Source: Hydrogenophilus sp.
GTDB lineage: Bacteria > Pseudomonadota > Gammaproteobacteria > Burkholderiales > Thiobacillaceae
DNA: 64,000 nucleotides
Reading direction: 5' to 3'
Assembly: GCA_020725195.1 (NCBI GenBank)
Contig: DYFL01000006.1
Location: 1 to 64,000 of the forward strand
Both the position numbers and the translations under genes were made by a program. Of the stretch, positions 18,286 through 26,466 are shown one piece after another (position 1 is the first letter of the stretch; each line of letters starts with the position of its first letter). The notes beneath the pieces were generated by a model, which saw nothing but the letters and a program-made list of their open reading frames with translations, had not been told where the DNA came from and did not search any database.

Positions 18286-18582
18286 ATGGCTAACACCACT
18301 GGTATTGCCCTGGGCATGATCGAAACCCGCGGCCTGGTTCCCGCGATCGAGGCCGCCGACGCCATGACCAAGGCCGCCGAAGTGCGTCTGATCGGTCGTC
18401 AGTTCGTGGGCGGTGGCTACGTCACCGTCATGGTCCGCGGTGAGACCGGCGCCGTCAACGCCGCCGTGCGCGCCGGTGCCGACGCCTGCGAGCGCGTGGG
18501 TGACGGCCTGGTGGCTGCCCACATCATCGCCCGCGTGCACAGCGAAGTCGAAGGCATCCTGCCGACCGCTCCCTCCGCCTAA
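18286..18582 (+). CDS. csoS1: Carboxysome major shell protein CsoS1 (copy 2)
   Basis: A 98-residue BMC-H hexamer differing from copy 1 only in the first few residues (MANTTGIALG) and at the C-terminus (PTAPSA). It has its own strong ribosome site (TTAGGAG). Tandem near-identical csoS1 genes are normal in alpha-carboxysome operons and raise the dose of facet protein. The A, B or C suffix cannot be assigned safely because the copies are so alike. Confidence 0.97.
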   Translation: MANTTGIALGMIETRGLVPAIEAADAMTKAAEVRLIGRQFVGGGYVTVMVRGETGAVNAAVRAGADACERVGDGLVAAHIIARVHSEVEGILPTAPSA

Positions 18583-18624
18583 TTGAACGGCCCGACACCT
18601 CAACAGATTATTGGAGAAATCCTC

Positions 18625-18963
18625 ATGGCTAACGTGACCGGTGTTGCCCTGGGCATGATCGAAACCCGCGGCCTGGTTCCTGCGATCGAGGCCGCCGACG
18701 CCATGACCAAGGCCGCCGAAGTGCGCCTGGTCGGCCGTCAGTTCGTCGGTGGCGGCTACGTCACCGTGCTGGTGCGCGGTGAGACCGGCGCCGTCAACGC
18801 CGCCGTGCGCGCCGGTGCCGACGCCTGCGAGCGCGTGGGTGACGGCCTGGTGGCTGCCCACATCATCGCCCGCGTGCACAGCGAAGTCGAAGGCATCCTG
18901 CCGACCAAGCCGGACGCCAGCGGCGGCGGCCGCGACGCCGAGATCACCTCGACCCGCAGCTAA
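18625..18963 (+). CDS. csoS1B: Carboxysome shell protein CsoS1, extended (CsoS1B-like)
   Basis: A 112-residue BMC-H protein with the same core but two pore-proximal substitutions ([17 protein letters not shown]) and an added tail, [18 protein letters not shown]. Longer tails distinguish CsoS1B from CsoS1A/C in Halothiobacillus. The reading frame is open upstream, but [10 protein letters not shown] at 18625 follows a clear ribosome site (TTGGAGAAAT). The second half is identical to the other copies over about 120 bases. Confidence 0.93.
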   Translation: MANVTGVALGMIETRGLVPAIEAADAMTKAAEVRLVGRQFVGGGYVTVLVRGETGAVNAAVRAGADACERVGDGLVAAHIIARVHSEVEGILPTKPDASGGGRDAEITSTRS

Positions 18964-18978
18964 GCGAGGCTGCGGCCG

Positions 18979-19416
18979 ATGCGTGTCGACCCGCGTACCC
19001 TGGGCTGGTTGTCGCGCGCGCTCACCCACGAGATGAGCGCGGTGCAGCAGTACCTGGCCCAGAGCGTTCTCGCCCGACTCTGGGGCGACGAGGCCCTCGC
19101 GGCGCACCTGCGCCGTGAGGCGGTCGAAGAGATGGAGCATGCCGAGCGCCTGATGGAACGGCTGATCCTGCTCGGCATGGCGCCCTCGGCCGGGAACCTG
19201 CCTCCCGCCCGTCTGGGGCGCGGCGTCGAAGACCTGCTCGCGGCCGACCGCCAGCTGGAAGCCGATGCCGTGCGCCTCTACCAGGAGGCGCTGGCCCATG
19301 CCCAGCGCATGCGCGACGCCGACAGCGCCGCCTTGCTCGAGGGTATACTTGGCGAAGAACTCGCGCACGTGCGCGAGCTGGATGAGATGATGACGGAGCG
19401 GACGCAGCATGGCTGA
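18979..19416 (+). CDS. Bacterioferritin-like protein of the carboxysome operon
   Basis: A 145-residue four-helix ferritin-like protein. Ferroxidase-type ligands are seen in LTHEMSAVQQYL, REAVEEMEHAERLMER and GILGEELAHVREL (E, ExxH, E, ExxH pattern). A Bfr-like gene lies in this position in many proteobacterial cso operons. Its role there is unknown; iron storage or redox protection has been suggested. Its stop codon lies 8 bases inside the next gene. Confidence 0.88.
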   Translation: MRVDPRTLGWLSRALTHEMSAVQQYLAQSVLARLWGDEALAAHLRREAVEEMEHAERLMERLILLGMAPSAGNLPPARLGRGVEDLLAADRQLEADAVRLYQEALAHAQRMRDADSAALLEGILGEELAHVRELDEMMTERTQHG

Positions 19417-19678
19417 AGTGCCCGAAGGCTGGGAAGCGCGCGGCAAGCCGCCCACCCTGTTTCGCCGCTTCGGCTTCGAGCGCTACGGCGAGACCCGCGC
19501 CTTCCTCGACGGCCTCGCCGCGTTGAGCGAGGAGACGGGCCTGCACCCGCAGAACGTCAACTTCGGCACCACCTACGTCAACATCACCCTGGAGGCGGCC
19601 GAAGGCGGTCAGCTGGGCGAGGCGGAGCTCGGCTTCGCCGCCCGGATCAATGCCCTGAGCAAAGCAGCGGAGGCCTGA
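19409..19678 (+). CDS. Alpha-carboxysome RuBisCO assembly factor (acRAF, PCD-like)
   Basis: An 89-residue protein of the pterin-4a-carbinolamine dehydratase fold (PTLFRRFGFERYGETRAFLDGLAALSEE, then HPQNVNFGTTYVNITL). PCD-like proteins in cso operons act as RuBisCO assembly chaperones rather than dehydratases; the catalytic HHP motif of true PCD is reduced to LHPQNV. It overlaps the bacterioferritin-like gene by 8 bases. Its stop TGA is the first bases of the inserted repeat that follows. Confidence 0.88.
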   Translation: MAEVPEGWEARGKPPTLFRRFGFERYGETRAFLDGLAALSEETGLHPQNVNFGTTYVNITLEAAEGGQLGEAELGFAARINALSKAAEA

Positions 19679-19886
19679 GAGCTTGTGAATAAACCTACTG
19701 CGCGTCCCGATAGCTGCGTTGGGCGGTACTGGCTTCGGCCGCTTCGCTTAACTTCGGCCTTGCCGAAGTTAGCCTGCGCCGAAACTTCGTTTTCGCTCCT
19801 CGCCTATCCATTTGATATGTCTCGTCGCTGCGTTCCGTCCGCCTTGCTCTCGGGCCGCTCGCTACGGTTTCTTCACAAGCTCTGAG
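19675..19886. mobile_element. MITE-like palindromic element C between acRAF and mcdA
   Basis: A 212-bp non-coding element bounded by CTGAG and a terminal inverted repeat AGCTTGTGAA/TTCACAAGCT; an imperfect inversion of about 45 bp extends inward (TGAAxAAACC shared by both ends). Its core, 19730-19785, read on the minus strand runs TTTCGGCGCAGGCT, then a 9-bp stem AACTTCGGC/GCCGAAGTT around a 3-base loop, then AAGC...CGGCCGAAGCCA. The element at 43820-44094 is about 97 percent identical but has the hairpin loop in the opposite orientation and an additional 63-bp module. The element separates acRAF from mcdA and ends directly against the mcdA ATG. Confidence 0.85.
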
Positions 19887-20522
19887 ATGGCGACCCACGT
19901 CACGGCGGTCATCAACCAGAAGGGCGGGGCGGGCAAGACCACCCTGGCGATGAACCTGGCCGCAGGCCTGGCGCGCCGGGCCGAGACCGTGGTGATCGAC
20001 CTCGACCCCCAGGCCTCCTCGCTGCAGTGGTCCAGCCAGGGCAGCGCGCCCTTCCCGGCCCCGGTCAAGCAGATCGTGGGCCGCTGGGATGCCCGTACCC
20101 TGCATCAGAACTACCGGGCCTACCGGCACATGGTACTGGACTGCCCGCCCTCGCTCGACAGCCATGCCTCGCTCCAGGCCCTGCGCGCCTGCGACGTGGC
20201 GCTGATCCCGGTGCTGCCCTCCCCGGTGGACCTGTGGGCCAGCCTGCGCCTGCCGCAGGAGATCGAGGAGGCGCGCCGTGACAACCCGGGGCTGCGGGCC
20301 TTCCTGGTGCTGAACCAGCTGGAGCCGAAGAGCGCCCTGTCCGCCGCCATGCACGAGGCCCTCGCCGAATTCGGCATCCCCGTGCTCGACGCGGGGATCC
20401 GCCGCCGCGCGGCCTACCGCGGCGCGGCCCTGGAGGGGCTGTCGGTGTATCAAATGGGCAGCCGGGGCGCACAGGCGGCGGCTGAAATCGAAGCCATCAT
20501 TAACGAGGTGATCGGATCATGA
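19887..20522 (+). CDS. mcdA: Carboxysome-positioning ParA-type ATPase McdA
   Basis: A 211-residue ParA/MinD family ATPase with a deviant Walker A box, NQKGGAGKTTLAMN, and Walker B-like VIDLDPQASSLQW. It forms gradients on the nucleoid that space carboxysomes, working with McdB. I chose ATG 19887 because MATHVTAVINQKGG is the expected start. The bases before it belong to the inserted element and offer only a weak GAG ribosome site, so translation may have been weakened by the insertion. The end overlaps mcdB by 4 bases (ATGA). Confidence 0.92.
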   Translation: MATHVTAVINQKGGAGKTTLAMNLAAGLARRAETVVIDLDPQASSLQWSSQGSAPFPAPVKQIVGRWDARTLHQNYRAYRHMVLDCPPSLDSHASLQALRACDVALIPVLPSPVDLWASLRLPQEIEEARRDNPGLRAFLVLNQLEPKSALSAAMHEALAEFGIPVLDAGIRRRAAYRGAALEGLSVYQMGSRGAQAAAEIEAIINEVIGS

Positions 20523-20791
20523 CGAATCTCAAGGACAAGCTCTCCGCCAGCGTGCGCATGGCCAAGGCCGCGCAGCAGCCCGCCGTGGCCAAAAAGGCCG
20601 CCGCCAAACCGGCTGCCAGGCCCGCCGCCGAGAAGCCCGCCGCAAAGCCCGCCGCCGAGAAGCCCGCCGCAAAGCCTGCGGCCAAGCAGCCCGCCGTGGC
20701 CCAGGCCCCGGCCAAGCAACGCGCGCCCAAGGCGAGCGAGCCCCCGCAGAGCGGCAGCGCCCTGTTCCCTTCCCGCGTCTGGCCGGACTGA
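20519..20791 (+). CDS. mcdB: Carboxysome-positioning adaptor McdB
   Basis: A 90-residue low-complexity protein: a short basic N-terminal part (MTNLKDKLSASVRMAKAAQ), Lys/Ala/Pro repeats of the PAAEKPAAK type (about residues 30-60), and the C-terminal FPSRVWPD with an invariant-looking tryptophan. Alpha-type McdB proteins are small and disordered with a similar C-terminal W motif. Position after mcdA and a 4-base overlap support the assignment. It links McdA to the carboxysome surface. Confidence 0.85.
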   Translation: MTNLKDKLSASVRMAKAAQQPAVAKKAAAKPAARPAAEKPAAKPAAEKPAAKPAAKQPAVAQAPAKQRAPKASEPPQSGSALFPSRVWPD

Positions 20792-20815
20792 CTGCAACCA
20801 ACCAGGTAACACGCC

Positions 20816-21727
20816 ATGCGTAACGATCCCTTCATGCGAACCTATTCCCCGCGGCAGGCAGCCATGGCGCAGGCTGCGCAGCAGCAGTACGGCGCCCACA
20901 CCCGCCCCGCCTCGACGGCGCCCGTATCGGGCGACCTGTCGGCCTACATGGTGAAGAGCGAGCCCTACTACCGTCCGGTCGCGGACGAGGTGGAGCTCTA
21001 CGAGGCCGCCTATTCGGTGCGCATGCCCATCATGCTCAAGGGCCCGACCGGCTGCGGCAAGACCCGCTTCGTCGAATACATGGCCTGGAAGCTGGGCAAG
21101 CCGCTCATCACCGTGGCCTGCAACGAGGACATGACCGCCTCCGACCTGGTCGGCCGCTTCCTCCTCGACGCCAGCGGCACCCGCTGGCAGGACGGCCCGC
21201 TGGCGCTGGCCGCCCGCTACGGCGCGATCTGCTACCTGGACGAGGTGGTCGAGGCGCGCCAGGACACCACCGTGGTGATCCACCCGCTCACCGACTCGCG
21301 CCGCGTGCTGCCGCTGGAGAAGAAGGGCGAGCTGATCGAGGCGCACCCCGACTTCCAGATTGTCATCTCCTACAACCCCGGCTACCAGTCGCTGATGAAG
21401 GACCTCAAGCAGTCCACCAAGCAGCGTTTCGGCGCCCTCGACTTCAACTACCCCGAGCACGACATCGAGGCCGAGATCGTCGCCCACGAATCCGGGGTCA
21501 GCCTGGAGGTGGCGAAGAACCTGGTGCACATCGGCGAGCGCGCGCGCAACCTCAAGGGCCACGGCCTGGACGAGGGGCTGTCGACCCGCATGCTCACCTA
21601 CGCCGGCTGGCTGATCGCCAAGGGCGTGCCGCCGCTGGCGGCCTGCCGCGTCGCCCTGGTGCGTCCGATCACGGACGATCCGGACATGCGCGACGCCCTC
21701 GACTCCGCCGTCACCACCTACTTCTGA
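20816..21727 (+). CDS. cbbQ: RuBisCO activase AAA+ subunit CbbQ
   Basis: A 303-residue MoxR-type AAA+ ATPase (Walker [14 protein letters not shown] near residue 75, Walker [14 protein letters not shown] near 138, sensor ISYNPGY near 180). The unusually long N-terminus ([24 protein letters not shown], about 40 residues) precedes the usual CbbQ start. CbbQ hexamers bind one CbbO and remodel inhibited RuBisCO using ATP. It lies within the cso operon, directly before cbbO. Confidence 0.95.
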   Translation: MRNDPFMRTYSPRQAAMAQAAQQQYGAHTRPASTAPVSGDLSAYMVKSEPYYRPVADEVELYEAAYSVRMPIMLKGPTGCGKTRFVEYMAWKLGKPLITVACNEDMTASDLVGRFLLDASGTRWQDGPLALAARYGAICYLDEVVEARQDTTVVIHPLTDSRRVLPLEKKGELIEAHPDFQIVISYNPGYQSLMKDLKQSTKQRFGALDFNYPEHDIEAEIVAHESGVSLEVAKNLVHIGERARNLKGHGLDEGLSTRMLTYAGWLIAKGVPPLAACRVALVRPITDDPDMRDALDSAVTTYF

Positions 21728-21801
21728 CGCCAGGAATCAGGGCTCGGGGGTCGGCCGCCTGCCAAAGGCCCGATCCCTGATGCCTGACCCCTGATCCCCG
21801 A
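21728..21801. repeat. TGACCCC-related spacer between cbbQ and cbbO
   Basis: The 74-bp spacer contains ATCAGGG and GGGTCGG on the left and CCTGATGCCTGACCCCTGAT on the right, which can fold back on each other. The words are degenerate forms of the TGACCCC unit that is tandemly repeated at 44140-44194. No ribosome site stands out before the cbbO ATG. Confidence 0.5.
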
Positions 21802-24159
21802 ATGGCCATCCATCTCGAAGAATACCAGGAGCTCCTCGACGACCTGCCCAGCGAGTCGCAGGAGGTGCTGCGCGCCTCGTGGAACGAGGCGGCACGCGTA
21901 TTCTCGGCGCGTGGCCTGGACAACTACCTGAAGGGCGCGGTCGCCCTGCACAACCTCGGGCGCGGCGAGGAGCTGGTCGTCACCTACCTGCAGGACATGC
22001 CCGAGGTGGCCCGCGCCATCGGCGAGGACGTGCTGCCGGACGTGGTCAACTTCCTGCTCTCCATGGCCTCGAAGACCTCGGGCCAGGTGCTGACCCTCAT
22101 CGTCAGCACGGCGCCCCTGGCCGCGCAGCGCCTGGGCGACGAGGATCTGTTCCGCAAGTACCTCAACGTCCTGTCCATCATGCTGGCGCAGGCCTCGCGC
22201 GGCCTGCGGCCCATGCTGGAGAACCTGGACCGGCTGCTGACCCAGCTCACCCTGGGCGGCCTGCGCCGCTGGGTGCAGTGGGGCGCCCAGGCCTACAAGT
22301 CCGACTTCGACGGGCAGCTGCGCTATTTCTCGCTGCAGAGCCCAGACGCCCTGTCGGTGCTGCAGATGGAGCGCAAGGGCACGCTCTTCGTCGACGTGCA
22401 GCGGCGCCTCAACATCTACCTGCGCGCCATGTGGGGCCGCGACTTCTTCCTGCGCCCGACCGCCGGCGACTACGAGTCCCGCGAGGGCCTCAAGCCCTAC
22501 ATCGAGCGCTATGTGATCCACCTCGCCGATGCCTACGACGACTACCGCCCCCTGGGCGAGCAGACGCCGCCCGAGGCCGTGATTCCGGGCGTGGAGGTCT
22601 ACCGCGCCGCCGCCAACCACTGCGCGGCGCACCTGGCCTTCAGCAAAGAGCCGCTGTCGATGCAGATGCTCAACACCACGCAGATGGGCATCATCGAGTG
22701 CATCGAGGACGCCCGCGTCGAGGAGCTGGCCTGCCGCCAGTTCCCGGGCATGCGCGCCGCCTGGCTGGCCCTGCACCCCCCCGCGGACTACGGCGAGCCC
22801 AAGACCGCGGGCGACCTGCTCAACCGCCTGGCCCGCGCCCTCCTGGAAGAAGCCAGCGCCGACCCGCACCCCTGGGTCAGGAAGGGCATCGAACTCTTCC
22901 GCGCCGAGCCCGACCTCTCGACCAACCAGGCGAGCTGGAACATCGGCGTCGAACTGGCCCATCACCTGGGCCAGATCCCCCTGCCCGAGTTCAATGCCCG
23001 CACCGACACCCTGCGCGCCCTCTACCGCGACGACAACCGCACCGTCTGGGAGTCGGAGGAATACGACGAGATGGAAGCCCTGGAGGCGACCTGGCAGCGC
23101 CAACAGCAGGTGCGCAAGAAGGTCAGCGTCATCGAGATGGTGAACGAGGTCAACAACGAGTTCGCCGGCGACGACGCCGAGGAGGTCTGGGTGCTGGAGA
23201 CCCCCTTCTGGCTCGACCAGGAAGGCAAGACCATCAACGAGCTGGAAGGCCGCGAGCCCATCGCCGACCCGGTGCACTACCACGAGTGGGACTACCAGAT
23301 CCAGCTCGAGCGCCCGAGCTGGGTGACGGTGCTGGAGCGCCGGCCCAGGCTGGGCGAGCTGGAGCTGATCGAGAAGATCGTCGAGGACAACAAGCCGGTC
23401 ATCTCGCGCCTGAAGTTCCTGATCGAGTCCATGATCCCGCAGGGCATGCAGCGCATCCGCCGGGTCGAGGACGGCGACGAGCTCGACATCAACGCCGCCG
23501 TGCGCGCCATGATCGACATCCGCATGGGGAGCCAGCCCGACACGCGGATCATGATGCGCCACAAGCGCAGCCTGCGCGACCTGGCGGTGATGGTGCTCTT
23601 GGACATGTCCGAGTCGTCCAACGACAAGGTGCGCGGCCAGGACTTCAGCATCATGGACCTGACCCGCGCGGCCACCGTGCTGCTCGCCGACGCCATGCAG
23701 CGCATCGGCGACCCCTTCGCCCTGCACGGCTTCTGCTCCGACGGCCGCCACGACGTGCACTACTACCGCTTCAAGGACTTCGACCAGCCCTACAACGACC
23801 TGGTCAAGGCCCGCCTGGCGGCGATGAAGGGCGCGTATTCCACGCGCATGGGCGCGGCCCTGCGCCATGCCGGCAGCTACCTCAAGCAGCAGCCCAAGAA
23901 CAAGAAGATCCTGTTCGTCATCACCGACGGCGAACCGGCCGACAACGACGTGCGCGACCCGCAGTACCTGCGCCATGACACCAAGCGCGCGGTCGAGGAG
24001 CTGACCCGCGACGGCATCACCACCTACGCCCTGTCGCTCGACCCGCACGCCGACCAGTACGTCGCGCGCATCTTCGGCGCCAAGAACTTCACGGTGCTCG
24101 ACCACGTCGAGCGCCTGCCCGAAAAGCTGCCCATGCTCTACATGGGATTGACGAGGTAG
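21802..24159 (+). CDS. cbbO: RuBisCO activase adaptor CbbO
   Basis: A 785-residue CbbO, the partner of CbbQ. A long helical N-terminal region is followed by a C-terminal von Willebrand factor A domain from about residue 585. Its MIDAS motif is MVLLDMSESSND (DxSxS), and TDGEPAD lies near 715. The MIDAS is known to contact RuBisCO. The protein ends KLPMLYMGLTR. A decayed copy of this tail lies immediately downstream and a piece of the vWA domain at 26762, evidence of past duplication. Confidence 0.95.
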   Translation: MAIHLEEYQELLDDLPSESQEVLRASWNEAARVFSARGLDNYLKGAVALHNLGRGEELVVTYLQDMPEVARAIGEDVLPDVVNFLLSMASKTSGQVLTLIVSTAPLAAQRLGDEDLFRKYLNVLSIMLAQASRGLRPMLENLDRLLTQLTLGGLRRWVQWGAQAYKSDFDGQLRYFSLQSPDALSVLQMERKGTLFVDVQRRLNIYLRAMWGRDFFLRPTAGDYESREGLKPYIERYVIHLADAYDDYRPLGEQTPPEAVIPGVEVYRAAANHCAAHLAFSKEPLSMQMLNTTQMGIIECIEDARVEELACRQFPGMRAAWLALHPPADYGEPKTAGDLLNRLARALLEEASADPHPWVRKGIELFRAEPDLSTNQASWNIGVELAHHLGQIPLPEFNARTDTLRALYRDDNRTVWESEEYDEMEALEATWQRQQQVRKKVSVIEMVNEVNNEFAGDDAEEVWVLETPFWLDQEGKTINELEGREPIADPVHYHEWDYQIQLERPSWVTVLERRPRLGELELIEKIVEDNKPVISRLKFLIESMIPQGMQRIRRVEDGDELDINAAVRAMIDIRMGSQPDTRIMMRHKRSLRDLAVMVLLDMSESSNDKVRGQDFSIMDLTRAATVLLADAMQRIGDPFALHGFCSDGRHDVHYYRFKDFDQPYNDLVKARLAAMKGAYSTRMGAALRHAGSYLKQQPKNKKILFVITDGEPADNDVRDPQYLRHDTKRAVEELTRDGITTYALSLDPHADQYVARIFGAKNFTVLDHVERLPEKLPMLYMGLTR

Positions 24160-24306
24160 ATGGTGAAGGCAAAACGCCGCGTTGACGCGAGCCCCGTGCC
24201 TGGGCGGCTTGCGCTGGAGGCCGACATCGGCTTGGCCGATGCCGAGCCGCGCCGCGGCGGCCGGCGCCCAAAGCTGCCGATGCCCTACACGGGCCTGAGC
24301 GGGTAA
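24160..24306 (+). pseudogene. Decayed duplicate of the cbbO 3' end (48-codon ORF)
   Basis: An ATG begins right after the cbbO stop and opens a 48-codon frame. Its last residues, KLPMPYTGLSG, repeat the CbbO C-terminus KLPMLYMGLTR. The DNA of the two tails is about three-quarters identical over 36 bases, with stop codons aligned. The rest (MVKAKRRVDASPVPG...) resembles nothing I recognise. I read this as the end of an older or second cbbO copy; an expressed micropeptide is possible but unsupported. Confidence 0.6.
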
Positions 24307-24316
24307 AATCGCGCCC

Positions 24317-25144
24317 ATGGAAATCAATTCGATCACCAAGAAGCTGCTGTTCAACACCATCCGCGTGGATACCGTGCTGGAGGACGGCAGCGAGGGCTCC
24401 GGCACCGCCTTCGTGGTTGCCCACACCCACCCGCGCGGCACGACGACCTTCATCGTCACCAACCGCCACCTCGTGGACGGCGTGCGCCGCGGCGGCCTGG
24501 TGTTCACCCAGAAGCGCAACGGCCAGCCGGCCTTCGGCGAGCGCTTCCAGCTCAACATCGAGGACTTCCCCCAGGCCTGGTTCATGCACCCGGATCCCGA
24601 GGTGGACCTCGCCATCATCCCCATGCGCCCCCTGGAGCAGGCGGCGCGCGACCAGGGCGTCGAGCTCTACTACCAGGTCATCGACAGCCGGCTCGCCCCG
24701 GACGCGGCCGCCCTGCGCGCCCTGGATGCCCTGGAGGAGGTGCTGTTCGTGGGCTATCCGAGCGGGGTCTGGGACCAGGTCAACCTCATGCCCATCCTGC
24801 GCCGCGGCACCACCGCCACCCCCATGGCGCTGGACTTCGAGGGGCGCGCGGAATTCCTCATCGACGCCGCCGTGTATCCCGGCTCCAGCGGCAGCCCGGT
24901 CTTCGTCTACCAGCCGGAGACCGGCCGGCCGGGCCAGGGCATGGGGCGCAGCAAATTCATGTTCGCCGGCGTGGTCGCCGCGGTGTTCTTCCGCGAGGAG
25001 GCCAACCACCTCGTGCCGGTGCCCGTGCCCGCCAACAACAGCGCCATGGTCATGGGCTCGGAGATGATCGACCTCGGCCTCGTCATCAAGGCCCAGGCCG
25101 TGCTCGAAGTGATCAACGCCTACCTGGGCAAGTGGGTGGAGTGA
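24317..25144 (+). CDS. Cytosolic trypsin-like serine protease
   Basis: A 275-residue protein with a chymotrypsin-fold catalytic triad: His in VTNRHLVDG (near residue 55), Asp in PEVDLAIIPM (near 97) and Ser in YPGSSGSPVFVY (near 194). There is no signal peptide, membrane helix or PDZ domain, unlike DegP-type proteases, so it should act in the cytoplasm. It follows cbbO by 157 bases on the same strand and precedes a small conserved gene and sbtA, suggesting a link with carboxysome or bicarbonate uptake. The substrate is unknown. Confidence 0.82.
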   Translation: MEINSITKKLLFNTIRVDTVLEDGSEGSGTAFVVAHTHPRGTTTFIVTNRHLVDGVRRGGLVFTQKRNGQPAFGERFQLNIEDFPQAWFMHPDPEVDLAIIPMRPLEQAARDQGVELYYQVIDSRLAPDAAALRALDALEEVLFVGYPSGVWDQVNLMPILRRGTTATPMALDFEGRAEFLIDAAVYPGSSGSPVFVYQPETGRPGQGMGRSKFMFAGVVAAVFFREEANHLVPVPVPANNSAMVMGSEMIDLGLVIKAQAVLEVINAYLGKWVE

Positions 25145-25149
25145 AGGCC

Positions 25150-25452
25150 ATGAGCGAGAGGGCGACCTACGCGGGCTTCAACCAGGACACCCACGGCATC
25201 ACCACGCTCGGCCGTCTCGTCCTCGACGCCTGGCTGTTCGGCATCCTCCCCCGCGAGGAGGATTGCGCCGGCTGGGACCTGCAGCGCATGCAGCAGCTCA
25301 TGGACCAGGTCAACAGGCACTGGGACCAGTACGGCAACCTGCCGAGCAACCTGCCGCCCGAGCTGCGCGAGCGCCACACCGAGCTGTATGCCTGGGCGAC
25401 CTCGCGCGCCCGCGACCGGGGCTGGGATCCCGAACTCGACGACGACGAGTGA
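25150..25452 (+). CDS. Small conserved protein, YAG-DAWLFGI(L/I)P family
   Basis: A 100-residue acidic protein of unknown function. Its first 35 residues (TYAGFNQDTHGITTLGRLVLDAWLFGILPREE) match the whole 50-residue protein encoded at 42824-42976 (VYAG...DAWLFGIIPE). It has an additional C-terminal helical part with KRMQ-like and RHWDQYGNLPSNLPPELRERH segments. It follows the protease by 5 bases, so they are surely co-transcribed. The paralogue sits beside cbbY and an LCIB-like gene, so both copies are near carbon-fixation genes. I chose ATG 25150; an in-frame GTG at 25132 overlaps the protease. Confidence 0.75.
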   Translation: MSERATYAGFNQDTHGITTLGRLVLDAWLFGILPREEDCAGWDLQRMQQLMDQVNRHWDQYGNLPSNLPPELRERHTELYAWATSRARDRGWDPELDDDE

Positions 25453-25505
25453 GCTCTCCTGGCCCCCCAGGGGCATGACCGGGGCCGGCCCGGGAAACCG
25501 GCGCG

Positions 25506-26462
25506 ATGGGGGGTGCGATGAGCTTCGAACCCGTGGTGCTGTTCTTCGTCCTCGGCGTCTGCGCCGGCCTGCTGCGTTCGGACCTGAAGATCCCGGGCAG
25601 CATCTACGAGGCCCTGTCCATCTTCATCCTCCTGGCCATCGGCCTGAAGGGCGGGGTCGAGATGGCCAAGCATGCGGTCGGCGCGCTCCTCCTCGACGGC
25701 CTGGTCATCGTCCTCGTGGGCGCGCTGATCCCGCTCGTCGCCTTCCCCATCCTGCGCTACCTGGGCCGGCTCTCCCGCGCCGACTCGGCCTCCATCGCCG
25801 CCCACTACGGCTCGGTCAGCGTCGTCACCTTCTCGGTGGGGATCACCCTCCTGGGCCAGGAGCTGCTGGAGTTCGAGGGCTACCTGATCGTCTTCCTGGT
25901 CCTGCTGGAGATCCCCGCCCTGGTGATCGGCGTCATCCTCGCGCGCCACGGCCAGGGCGAGGTGCGCTGGGGCAAGCTGCTGCACGAGGTCTTCTTCGGC
26001 AAGAGCATCTATCTGCTCGCCGGCGGGCTCGTCATCGGCTACGTCGCCGGGCCCGAGGGCATCCAGCCGCTCGACAGGCTCTTCTTCGACCTGTTCAAGG
26101 GCGTGCTGGCGCTCTTCCTGCTGGAGATGGGGCTGGTGGCGGCGATGCGCATCGCCGACCTGCGCACCTACGGCGCCTTCCTCGCCGGATTCGCCGTGCT
26201 GATGCCGCTCTTTTCCGCCACGCTCGGCACCGTCACGGGCTGGCTGCTGGGCCTCTCGGTGGGCGGCACCTTCCTGCTCGCCACCCTGTTCGCCAGCGCC
26301 TCCTACATCGCCGCGCCGGCGGCCATGCGCATCGCCGTGCCCGAGGCCAACCCCGCCCTGTCCATCGGCGCCTCGCTGGGCATGACCTTCCCCTTCAACA
26401 TCTTCCTGGGCCTCCCGATCTACCTGTGGATGGCCCGGCTCATGCACGCGAGCGGAGGCTGA
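25506..26462 (+). CDS. sbtA: Sodium-dependent bicarbonate transporter SbtA
   Basis: A roughly 318-residue membrane protein with about ten hydrophobic helices in two inverted halves. Family-typical segments are SDLKIPGSIYEALSIFILLAIGLKGGVEM at the start and AAHYGSVSVVTFSVG and SASYIAAPAAMRIAVPEANP in the pore halves. SbtA imports bicarbonate with sodium at high affinity. The gene is followed by the PII-like sbtB after 4 bases. Start is ATG 25506, or 25518 (MSFEP). A 53-base spacer separates it from the small gene upstream. Confidence 0.92.
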   Translation: MGGAMSFEPVVLFFVLGVCAGLLRSDLKIPGSIYEALSIFILLAIGLKGGVEMAKHAVGALLLDGLVIVLVGALIPLVAFPILRYLGRLSRADSASIAAHYGSVSVVTFSVGITLLGQELLEFEGYLIVFLVLLEIPALVIGVILARHGQGEVRWGKLLHEVFFGKSIYLLAGGLVIGYVAGPEGIQPLDRLFFDLFKGVLALFLLEMGLVAAMRIADLRTYGAFLAGFAVLMPLFSATLGTVTGWLLGLSVGGTFLLATLFASASYIAAPAAMRIAVPEANPALSIGASLGMTFPFNIFLGLPIYLWMARLMHASGG

Positions 26463-26466
26463 GAAC

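Noticed and set aside
19685-19885. 66-codon and 87-codon open frames spanning the palindromic elements (also 43830-44093)
   Set aside because: The DNA is explained by inverted repeats; the peptide has no domain, and the frames remain open mainly because the copies are nearly identical and the insert is a multiple of three.
20600-20700. Lys/Ala/Pro repeat block as a separate DNA repeat element
   Set aside because: It is part of the McdB coding sequence, whose low-complexity region is family-typical.
21718-24624. 968-codon open frame antisense to cbbO
   Set aside because: Its composition follows the complement of cbbO codons and its start lies in another gene; a GC shadow.
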